Shown here: piece after piece, positions 1-6,052 of the stretch | Layout: each line of letters opens with the position of its first letter | Position numbering within the stretch: the first letter of the stretch is position 1 | From: Bacteroidaceae bacterium | Lineage (GTDB): Bacteria > Bacteroidota > Bacteroidia > Bacteroidales > Bacteroidaceae | Length of the DNA stretch: 11,401 nt | NCBI GenBank assembly: GCA_017628775.1 | Contig: JAGBYN010000150.1 | Span: 1 to 11,401, forward strand | Direction of reading: 5' to 3' | The notes under the pieces: generated by a model | Database searches by the model: none | Seen by the model: the letters and a program-made list of their open reading frames with translations, nothing else | Told to the model about the DNA's origin: nothing | Program-made: the position numbers and the translations under genes

Positions 1-692
1 CCAGCCAAAACCAATTGATAATCCTGTCCCGCCACTTCCTGAGCGGCTTCGCACATCATACAAAGATTATCTTTAATTTCTTGCTTTCGACTCCCTGCCA
101 ACAAAGCAACAATCTTTTTAGAGGCATCCAAACCATTATTTTCACAAAACCGTTCAAAAGAATCTTGATACGTTTGTTGAAAAGCATAAACCTCATCCGC
201 TGTTGGATTACCCACATACGAGATAGGATACTGATGCTTGCGTTCAAAGAAATCCACCTCAAAAGGCAAGATTGAAAACAAACGATCGACGTAAGCCCGA
301 ATATCCTTGATACGATATTCTTTCCATGCCCAGATTTTAGGCGATATATAATAGAAAACAGGGCAAATACGCTCCGTCTTGACAAACTTTGCAATTTTAA
401 GGTTAAAACCAGGATAATCAACAAGAATCACACAATCAGGTTTCCACTGCTTAATGTATGCCTTACAATCTGACATACCTTTTAAAATAGTACGAAGATG
501 CAACAACACTGGAATAAACCCCATATAAGCCAAATGCTTATAATGACACAACAAGGTTCCACCCTCCTTCAACATCTCGTCCCCACCATAGAAACGAAAC
601 TCAGCTTGCGGATCTTGCTGCTTCAAAGCCTTCATCAAGTGCGCCGCATGAAGGTCGCCACTTGCTTCACCTACAATAAGAAAATACTTCAT
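1..692 (-). CDS. lpxB: Lipid-A-disaccharide synthase LpxB, N-terminal part (3' end outside window)
   Basis: The frame runs open from ATG at 692-690 to the left edge, giving 230 residues; the family is about 380 long, so the C-terminal third is missing. LpxB is a peripheral inner-membrane glycosyltransferase (GT19) that joins UDP-diacylglucosamine to lipid X to make the lipid A disaccharide. Visible family motifs, in order, are GEASGD (residues 8-13), VDYPGFNL (91-98), SPKIWAWKEYRIKDI (117-131), LPFEVDFF (142-149), GNPTADE (161-167) and LLAGSRKQEI (197-206), the last matching the LLPGSR..EI signature. It lies 231 bp downstream of surE on the same strand. I see no TAnnTTTG promoter in that gap, so it is probably cotranscribed with surE. 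No frameshift is visible. Seen: motifs and frame. Known: family role. Inferred: operon with surE. Confidence 0.96.
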   Translation of the reverse strand, partial: MKYFLIVGEASGDLHAAHLMKALKQQDPQAEFRFYGGDEMLKEGGTLLCHYKHLAYMGFIPVLLHLRTILKGMSDCKAYIKQWKPDCVILVDYPGFNLKIAKFVKTERICPVFYYISPKIWAWKEYRIKDIRAYVDRLFSILPFEVDFFERKHQYPISYVGNPTADEVYAFQQTYQDSFERFCENNGLDASKKIVALLAGSRKQEIKDNLCMMCEAAQEVAGQDYQLVLA

Positions 693-703
693 GATATTTT
701 AGG

Positions 704-733
704 TGGGTTCTATTAAATCCCACAGATATTTAA
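704..733 (+). repeat. Short dispersed repeat, copy A
   Basis: This 30-nt stretch begins TGGGTTCTAT and ends with CACAGAT followed by ATTTAA. The same blocks in the same order occur at 9907-9935, with a diverged middle of 5-7 nt. Copy A also has a small inverted repeat (GTGGG at 703-707, CCCAC at 719-723). It lies just upstream of lpxB in the surE-lpxB gap. The rest of that gap (734-923) shows no gene, promoter or terminator, apart from a small 11-bp palindrome at 810-820. Confidence 0.5.
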
Positions 734-923
734 CAACGGTGCGTACTCTATATCTTTATCTTTTGTCGTAAAATTGATTTATCCTACCATTTTCGCCACT
801 CTTAGCAGTCGGGTAACCCGGGACACACCCTCTTCAAATATCAAAAACAACTCGGGCAAAATTCTATTTCCTAAGTAACGCTAAAAAAACTAACTTATTG
901 AAACCACCTTATACATAGGCTAT

Positions 924-1676
924 TTAAAACTTAAGCGATTCAAACAAACCATAATGTGTGCAATCCAACGTAACAGGAGTCACAGCCACATACCCATGCT
1001 CCATAGCCCAAATATCCGTATCCACTTCAGTAGGTTCGAGATTTTCGCGATTTCCCACCAACCAGACATAGGGCCTACCGGTTGTAGGATGTTCACAGGC
1101 ATGCGTTTCCTTCACCCAACGGCTCTTCGCCATTCTGCACACCTTGATACCCTTAAACGTCGAAGCCTTAGGAAAATTCACATTCAGACACGTAAACAAA
1201 GGGAGTCCATCCTGAAGAACCCGACGCGTAATCACCTCAACAGCCTGAGCTAAAGGTTCAAAATTGGCATTAGAAGAATGATCATCCAAGGAAAACGCCA
1301 CTGAAGGAATCCCTTGCATAGCGCCCTCATAACACACCCCCATCGTGCCAGAATAATGAGCATTCACCGCTGAGTTATCACCATGATTAATTCCTCCAAG
1401 AACCAAATCGGGTTTACGATCCATCAATTCATTCATCGCCACCTTCACGCAATCGACAGGCGTACCTGTGCAACTATACACCGTCAGCCCCGGCTCTGAA
1501 CTCAAACGCGTATAACGCAAAGGCACAGTTGAGGTTATGGCACAACTACCACCAGAACGAGGTCCATCGGGAGCCACAACAAAAAGGTCTGCCCAACCGC
1601 GCAATGTATCGATTAAAAAATTTATACCCTTGGCGGTCACGCCATCATCATTGGAAATAAGGATAAGAGGTCGCAT
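924..1676 (-). CDS. surE: 5'/3'-nucleotidase SurE
   Basis: A 250-residue protein, normal for SurE, a divalent-metal-dependent cytoplasmic phosphatase of nucleoside monophosphates (also reported to act on short polyphosphate). The N-terminal ISNDDG motif (residues 7-12) supplies the metal-binding aspartates D10 and D11. S41 in PDGPRSG and N97 in GGINHGDN complete the expected metal site. YSGTMGVCYEGAMQGIPSVAFS (108-129) is the conserved core helix region, and the C-terminal DCTHY (240-244) is also typical. I chose ATG at 1676-1674; the frame extends to a TTG at 1697, but that would place the start inside the -7 promoter element and add seven residues before the conserved MRPLILISNDDG start. 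It leads the surE-lpxB unit, diverging from parA. Confidence 0.96.
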   Translation of the reverse strand: MRPLILISNDDGVTAKGINFLIDTLRGWADLFVVAPDGPRSGGSCAITSTVPLRYTRLSSEPGLTVYSCTGTPVDCVKVAMNELMDRKPDLVLGGINHGDNSAVNAHYSGTMGVCYEGAMQGIPSVAFSLDDHSSNANFEPLAQAVEVITRRVLQDGLPLFTCLNVNFPKASTFKGIKVCRMAKSRWVKETHACEHPTTGRPYVWLVGNRENLEPTEVDTDIWAMEHGYVAVTPVTLDCTHYGLFESLKF

Positions 1677-1694
1677 ATTACTGTAATTTTTATG

Positions 1695-1723
1695 CAAAAT
1701 TACTAAAAATAGTTTTAGCGCAA
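1695..1723 (-). promoter_or_regulatory. Promoter of surE-lpxB
   Basis: Read on the minus strand, TTG (1723-1721) is followed after 18 nt by TAATTTTG (1702-1695), an exact match to the Bacteroidota -7 element TAnnTTTG with a -33 TTG at near-normal spacing. Transcription would begin near 1688-1690, giving a leader of roughly 13 nt before the surE ATG at 1676. Confidence 0.7.
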
Positions 1724-1744
1724 CTCATTATAAGAAAAAATAAT

Positions 1745-1752
1745 TAACTTTG
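1745..1752 (+). promoter_or_regulatory. Probable -7 element of the parAB promoter
   Basis: TAACTTTG matches TAnnTTTG exactly and is identical to the -7 box at 9290-9297. No good -33 TTTG or TTG is visible at the usual distance upstream, so strength is uncertain. Start would be near 1758-1760, giving a leader of about 65 nt before parA. The divergent surE promoter lies about 20 bp away, so the two could interfere or share control. Confidence 0.5.
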
Positions 1753-1772
1753 CAAAATACACGATTCTACAT

Positions 1773-1788
1773 TCGGGAATAACCCCGA
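1773..1788 (+). other. Small hairpin in the parA leader
   Basis: TCGGG (1773-1777) and CCCGA (1784-1788) form a 5-bp perfect stem with a 6-nt loop, 36 nt before the parA start codon, within the predicted leader. There is no T-tract, so it is not a terminator. It could affect leader stability or be chance. Confidence 0.25.
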
Positions 1789-1824
1789 GATACATTCAGT
1801 AAGCAATATTTTACATTATTATAG

Positions 1825-2592
1825 ATGGGAAAAACGATCGCTCTTGTCAATCAGAAAGGTGGCGTTGGTAAAACCACCACATCCATGAACTTAGCAGCTT
1901 CTTTAGCCACATTGGAAAAGAAGGTGTTACTTATTGATGCCGACCCTCAAGCCAACGCTTCGTCGGGGTTAGGTGTTGATTTAAGTCAAATAGAAGCATC
2001 CATATACCAATGTTTGGTGAATCAAATTGATGTTCGCGAAGCCATATACACCACAGACATTGACAATCTTGACATTATTCCATCTCACATTGATTTGGTT
2101 GGTGCCGAGATCGAAATGCTTAACTTCAAGCAACGCGAACACATCATCAAGAAAGTTTTAGCTCCGATAAAAGACGAGTACGACTACATTCTTATAGACT
2201 GCTCGCCTTCGTTGGGTTTAACGGTTGTTAACGCACTGACAGCAGCCGACTCAGTGATTATTCCCGTACAGTGCGAATACTTTGCACTTGAAGGAATTTC
2301 CAAACTGCTTGACACGATTCGCATCATCAAGCGCAAGACAAACCCTGCGCTTTCAATTGAAGGTTTCCTGTTAACGATGTACGACTCACGCTTGCGTTTG
2401 GCCAATCAAATCTACGACGAAGTAAAACGCCACTTCCAGGAATTGGTGTTTGAAACCGTCATCCAACGTAATGTCAAACTATCAGAAGCGCCATCGCATG
2501 GTTTGCCCGTTATTTTGTACGACGCCGATTCTACGGGTGCTCGGAACCATTTGGCATTAGCGAAAGAAATCATCAAAAAGAACACCATTTAA
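1825..2592 (+). CDS. parA: Chromosome-partitioning ATPase ParA (Soj)
   Basis: A 255-residue ParA/MinD-superfamily ATPase, full length for a chromosomal Soj. The deviant Walker A motif KGGVGKTT occupies residues 11-18, with signature lysine K11 and nucleotide-binding K16. The Walker A' motif is LLIDADPQAN (35-44, D40), and Walker B is YILIDCSPSLG (121-131, D125). There is no N-terminal helix-turn-helix, which separates it from plasmid type Ia ParA. ATP-bound dimers are expected to bind DNA non-specifically and be released by ParB, driving segregation of the origin region. The ATG at 1825 places the Walker motif at the family-typical position. parB follows after 27 bp, so the two are surely cotranscribed. 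A probable -7 box lies at 1745-1752. Confidence 0.96.
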   Translation: MGKTIALVNQKGGVGKTTTSMNLAASLATLEKKVLLIDADPQANASSGLGVDLSQIEASIYQCLVNQIDVREAIYTTDIDNLDIIPSHIDLVGAEIEMLNFKQREHIIKKVLAPIKDEYDYILIDCSPSLGLTVVNALTAADSVIIPVQCEYFALEGISKLLDTIRIIKRKTNPALSIEGFLLTMYDSRLRLANQIYDEVKRHFQELVFETVIQRNVKLSEAPSHGLPVILYDADSTGARNHLALAKEIIKKNTI

Positions 2593-2619
2593 AACACAGA
2601 CCATAAACATTAACTAAAC

Positions 2620-3522
2620 ATGGTTGTAAAAAAGAAATTCACCGCACTCGGACGTGGTTTGGATGCCCTCATCTCCACCAACGACGAGGTACAAACCAGC
2701 GGTTCTTCATCAATTAGCGAAATACCACTTCAACAAATAGAAGCGAACCCCAACCAACCCCGTCGTGAATTTGACGAAACGGCACTCAACGAGTTGGCGG
2801 ACTCCATTAGAAGTCTGGGTATTGTGCAGCCCATCACACTTAGAGAGATGGAGAACAACCGATACCAAATCATTGCTGGCGAACGTCGTTGGCGTGCCTC
2901 ACAAATTGCAGGGTTGACGACCATTCCTGCTTACATAAGAACCGCCGACGACGAGAACATGATGCAAATGGCATTGGTTGAAAACATTCAACGTGAGGAT
3001 TTAAATGCCATTGAAGTGGCACTCGCCTACCAGCATCTGATTGAGAAATACGACCTGAAACAGGAAGAGCTCAGCGAAAAAATCGGAAAGAACAGAGCAA
3101 CCATTGCCAACACCCTGCGTTTGCTTAAGTTACCAGCACAGGTACAAATGGCGATAAAAAACAAACGCATTGACAAAGGACACGCTCGGGCATTGCTCGG
3201 ACTTTCAGATCCCGCGCTTCAAGTAAAGCTATTCAAAGAAATCATTGATAAGAATTACTCTGTGCGTCAAGTTGAGGAAATCGTTTCACAAATCAACATG
3301 GGAGAAAGCGTCAAAAGCGGTACCAAAACGCTTCATGACAAGAAAGCCATGCTCCCCGAAGAATTCAAAATACTCAAAACGCAATTATCGGATTTCTTCA
3401 AGACTAAAGTGCAAATGACGTGTTCGCAACAAGGGAAAGGTAAGATCAGCATTCCATTCAATAGCGAAGAGGAATTAACACGCATCATAGAACTTTTCGA
3501 CCGCATGAAGAGTGGAAAATGA
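2620..3522 (+). CDS. parB: Chromosome-partitioning protein ParB (Spo0J), CTPase
   Basis: A 300-residue ParB. The N-terminal GRGLDALI (residues 11-18) is the ParA-contacting region. The ParB/Srx CTPase domain covers about 33-125, with NPNQPRREFDE (43-53), GIVQPITLR (67-75), the CTP-binding GERRWRAS (87-94) and ENIQREDLNAIE (121-132). The central helix-turn-helix, about 145-172, would read parS. The C-terminal 60 or so residues form the dimer domain and look diverged, as is usual. ParB loads at parS, slides as a CTP clamp and stimulates ParA. No complete parS (TGTTTCACGTGAAACA type) is visible in this window. A 7-bp hairpin starts 12 bp after the stop codon. Confidence 0.96.
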   Translation: MVVKKKFTALGRGLDALISTNDEVQTSGSSSISEIPLQQIEANPNQPRREFDETALNELADSIRSLGIVQPITLREMENNRYQIIAGERRWRASQIAGLTTIPAYIRTADDENMMQMALVENIQREDLNAIEVALAYQHLIEKYDLKQEELSEKIGKNRATIANTLRLLKLPAQVQMAIKNKRIDKGHARALLGLSDPALQVKLFKEIIDKNYSVRQVEEIVSQINMGESVKSGTKTLHDKKAMLPEEFKILKTQLSDFFKTKVQMTCSQQGKGKISIPFNSEEELTRIIELFDRMKSGK

Positions 3523-3534
3523 TGGTCCGTATCT

Positions 3535-3556
3535 ATCGCTATCATTCATTAGCGAT
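3535..3556 (+). other. Hairpin just after parB
   Basis: ATCGCTA (3535-3541) and TAGCGAT (3550-3556) form a perfect 7-bp stem with an 8-nt loop, 12 bp past the parB stop. No T-tract follows, so it is not a standard intrinsic terminator. It could be a 3'-end stabiliser, a weak attenuator or a processing site between parAB and the downstream genes. Confidence 0.35.
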
Positions 3557-3622
3557 CTATTCATTAAAAGAGCTATAGCATCGCAAGGCTCATTACGTGA
3601 GTGATATGTTAAAACATGGGCG

Positions 3623-3744
3623 CCATTCATTTGGATTTTCAATTGGCTGATCCCTTATCAAGAAGGAGCATAGCTGGCTATGTAACTGATAAACAAAAAG
3701 GAAAGCGGCAAAAGACAATTCAATCAAAGCCTTCGACTGAATGG
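3623..3744 (+). repeat. Structured dispersed repeat, copy 1 (core 3660-3718)
   Basis: The core at 3660-3718 matches 9421-9480 at 51 of 60 aligned positions (8 substitutions, one 1-nt gap), beginning AAGAAGGAGC. Inside it CATAGC-TG-GCTATG (3670-3683) is a perfect inverted repeat. Outside it TTATCA (3655-3660) pairs with TGATAA (3687-3692), AATTG (3641-3645) with CAATT (3716-3720), and CCATTCA (3623-3629) with TGAATGG (3738-3744). The whole is therefore an imperfect palindrome. It lies between parB and the DUF5683 gene. An in-frame ATG at 3616 would translate this repeat as the start of the next protein, which I consider artefactual. Confidence 0.6.
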
Positions 3745-3822
3745 TTACAAAAAAAGATGCCATTTATCTCTTCACATATCGCTTATGCCCCTCTCTCATA
3801 CACCCGTCAAGACCCTCAACAC

Positions 3823-4584
3823 ATGAGACATTTAAGACTTTTATCTGTTTTACTCTACTTTTGCTGCGTCGGCGCTGTGCATGCGTCGGCGCAACCACGT
3901 ATTATTACAGAGAAGAACGACTCCATAAAACACACCCCGCTATTACTTCCACAGAACAATATAAAAAGCCTAAGCATCAATAAGAATGACAGTTTATTAG
4001 GTCGCATTGACACTATTGACATTATCTTCCCTGAGGATGAAAGAGCGCTTAAAAAACAAGAAAAAGAATTGCGCCGTGCTCAGTTTGTGCCCGACCCACA
4101 ACGTGCACTGTGGCTGGCTTTAATTATTCCTGGTGCTGGACAGGCTTACAACCGAAAATATTGGAAGTTACCACTGGTTTACGGAGGCTTTTTAGGATGT
4201 ACTTATGCGTTTACGTGGAATCAGCAAATGTACAGCGATTACTCTCAGGCTTACCTGGATATCATGGACGACAATCCAGAAACAGATAGCTATATGGATT
4301 TCTTGCCTCCCAAGTACAATATTGAAGGCCGCGAAGACCATTTCAAACAATTATTTAAAAACAGGAAAAACAGATATAGACGTTGGCGCGACCTGTCAGC
4401 TTTTTGCTTCGTTGGGGTATATATCATTTCAGTTATAGATGCTTACGTTGATGCTCAACTCTCTGAGTTTGACATCACGCCCGACCTCAGCATGAGAATA
4501 GAACCCAAAGTCATTCAGCAAGACCGATTTGACATCAACCGCCAACAACAAAGCTATGGCATTGGTTGTAGCCTTAACTTTTAG
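3823..4584 (+). CDS. DUF5683 domain membrane protein
   Basis: A 253-residue exported or membrane protein of unknown function. A signal peptide is visible (residues 1-24, with hydrophobic core LLSVLLYFCCVGAV and ASAQ before the likely cleavage). After a charged stretch (71-88) comes the DUF5683 core: PDPQRALWLALIIPGAGQAYN (90-110), then RKYWKLPLVYGG (111-122), a first hydrophobic segment about 117-132, a tyrosine-rich polar stretch, and a second hydrophobic segment about 191-209. I chose ATG at 3823 because the signal peptide begins there; an in-frame ATG 69 codons upstream (3616) would add residues encoded by a dispersed repeat and bury the signal sequence. Its place between parB and mltD is usual in Bacteroidales, suggesting an envelope role, but no function can be assigned. 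Confidence 0.88.
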   Translation: MRHLRLLSVLLYFCCVGAVHASAQPRIITEKNDSIKHTPLLLPQNNIKSLSINKNDSLLGRIDTIDIIFPEDERALKKQEKELRRAQFVPDPQRALWLALIIPGAGQAYNRKYWKLPLVYGGFLGCTYAFTWNQQMYSDYSQAYLDIMDDNPETDSYMDFLPPKYNIEGREDHFKQLFKNRKNRYRRWRDLSAFCFVGVYIISVIDAYVDAQLSEFDITPDLSMRIEPKVIQQDRFDINRQQQSYGIGCSLNF

Positions 4585-4602
4585 ATAGGCGCTCACACGC
4601 AA

Positions 4603-4647
4603 GTTAATGGTATTGACGAGACACGAATGCGAAGCCATGCCATTAAC
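4603..4647 (+). other. Hairpin in the DUF5683-mltD gap
   Basis: The arms at 4603-4613 (GTTAATGGTAT) and 4637-4647 (ATGCCATTAAC) pair over 11 bp with one G-U, around a 23-nt loop. Two smaller inverted repeats follow: ATAAGG/CCTTAT at 4661-4686 and CTATTG/CAATAG at 4737-4750. None has a T-tract. The 192-bp gap holds no gene; the hairpins may modulate readthrough or mRNA processing inside the operon. Confidence 0.35.
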
Positions 4648-4776
4648 ACCCTAAACGCACATAAGGACATTGCACGCAAGCCTTATACAGACAACGACAC
4701 CTAGAACATCCCCCTTTAAAGCACAATCGCTCAAGCCTATTGCTCAATAGCCCATAACAATACTTTGTTTACGCCA

Positions 4777-6039
4777 ATGAAACTTTTCAAAAAATACATA
4801 TTGATAGCACTGTTCCTTTTGCCTTCATTCATCTATGCACAAAAGGACAGCATCATCGTGGTTCATGATGACAGTTTAAACACCGATGAATCAATAGGAT
4901 TACCCGAGGGGATGTTGTCGAATATTGACTCCCTGCTCTTACTTTGGAATTCCAAACAATACCTCTTTCCACAGGCTCAAACGGAACAATCAACTTATAT
5001 TTCAGCGTTTACCGCTGCCGACTATGAGAAACGTCTGTCGCGCATTCCAGCCTTGATAGAAATGCCATACAACAGCGTAGTGCATAAATTTATAGAGCAA
5101 TACACGGGAAAACTAAACAAAACCATTAGTTTTTGCTTGAGTGCAGGTAATTTCTACATTCCTATGTTTGAAGAGGCTTTGGATTATTATCAATTGCCCC
5201 TTGAGCTCAAATACTTGCCTATCATAGAGTCGGCTCTAAATCCCACAGCGCGCAGCAAAGCTGGAGCCGTAGGACTATGGCAGTTTATGCTCAAAACAGG
5301 AAAACGATATGACTTGGAAGTGAACAGTTTGGTTGACGAGAGAAGAGACCCCTTCAAATCAACCTGGGCTGCGGCACAGTATCTAAGGGATCTTTACGAC
5401 ATCTATAACGATTGGACATTAGTCATCGCAGCATACAATTATGGTCCTGGCAATGTCAACAAAGCCATACACCGAGCAGACGGCATTGCTGACTATTGGA
5501 AAATTTATCCATATCTACCCACGGAAACACGTGGTTACGTGCCCGCCTTTATAGCAGTCAATTACGCCATGCAATTCTATTGCGACCATCACATCACACC
5601 GATGGAAACGAAATACCCCAATGCAACCGACACGGTGATGATCTCTAAGAAACTACATTTCAAGCAAATTGCAGAACTTTGCGACATTGACATCGATGCC
5701 ATTCGCGCCTTAAATCCTCAATACCTCAAGGATATTATTCCAGGCCAAACAAAACCATATGCCTTAAGGTTACCACAAGAAAAGATTCTCACGTTTGTTG
5801 ATCACGAAGATTCAATTTACAACCATCGCGCCAGTGAACTTTTCAAACGTCGCGATAAGGTTGAGGTTGACGAACGTAAGAAAACAACCAATAAATCGCC
5901 ACAATGGGTAAAGGTAAAGAAAGGCGATAATTTAGGTGAAATAGCACGCCGCAACAAAACAACAGTGGCTCAAATCAAAAGACTGAATGGATTGAAAAAT
6001 TCAAATATTAGAGTAGGACAACGTTTGCGAATCAGATAA
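4777..6039 (+). CDS. mltD: Membrane-bound lytic murein transglycosylase, MltD type, with LysM
   Basis: A 420-residue exported peptidoglycan lytic transglycosylase, cleaving the MurNAc-GlcNAc bond to leave 1,6-anhydroMurNAc. The signal peptide is residues 1-21 (KLFKKY, then a hydrophobic run, then IYAQ); it has no lipobox cysteine, unlike E. coli MltD. The SLT domain covers about 130-265: YLPIIESALNP (146-156) contains the catalytic glutamate E151, followed by SKAGAVGLWQFM (160-171) and AAYNYGPGNVNKA (218-230). A degenerate LysM-like stretch spans about 294-333, and a clear C-terminal LysM (WVKVKKGDNLGEIA to RVGQRLRIR, 377-420) binds glycan. I chose ATG at 4777 over a TTG at 4765 because the signal peptide starts at MKLFKK. 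rel begins 13 bp after the stop, so the two are cotranscribed. Confidence 0.93.
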   Translation: MKLFKKYILIALFLLPSFIYAQKDSIIVVHDDSLNTDESIGLPEGMLSNIDSLLLLWNSKQYLFPQAQTEQSTYISAFTAADYEKRLSRIPALIEMPYNSVVHKFIEQYTGKLNKTISFCLSAGNFYIPMFEEALDYYQLPLELKYLPIIESALNPTARSKAGAVGLWQFMLKTGKRYDLEVNSLVDERRDPFKSTWAAAQYLRDLYDIYNDWTLVIAAYNYGPGNVNKAIHRADGIADYWKIYPYLPTETRGYVPAFIAVNYAMQFYCDHHITPMETKYPNATDTVMISKKLHFKQIAELCDIDIDAIRALNPQYLKDIIPGQTKPYALRLPQEKILTFVDHEDSIYNHRASELFKRRDKVEVDERKKTTNKSPQWVKVKKGDNLGEIARRNKTTVAQIKRLNGLKNSNIRVGQRLRIR

Positions 6040-6052
6040 TCCCTCTTCGACT

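Noticed and set aside
56..424. 122-codon frame on the minus strand inside lpxB
   Set aside because: It is in a different frame from the lpxB reading that carries all family motifs, so it is a shadow.
810..820. Palindrome CGGGTAACCCG in the surE-lpxB gap
   Set aside because: Only 5-bp arms with a 1-nt centre, no T-tract and no second copy seen; could be chance.
954..1253. 99-codon frame on the plus strand opposite surE
   Set aside because: It is antisense to a well-supported SurE gene and shows no recognisable motif.
3741..3983. 80-codon plus-strand frame overlapping the start of the DUF5683 gene
   Set aside because: It overlaps the signal-peptide coding region in another frame and has no domain-like features.
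4765..4776. TTG start four codons upstream of the mltD ATG
   Set aside because: The signal peptide begins naturally at ATG 4777, and TTG is the less likely start.
5528..5533. CACGTG core resembling parS, inside mltD
   Set aside because: The flanks do not give the TGTTTC/GAAACA arms of parS; it is a coding coincidence.
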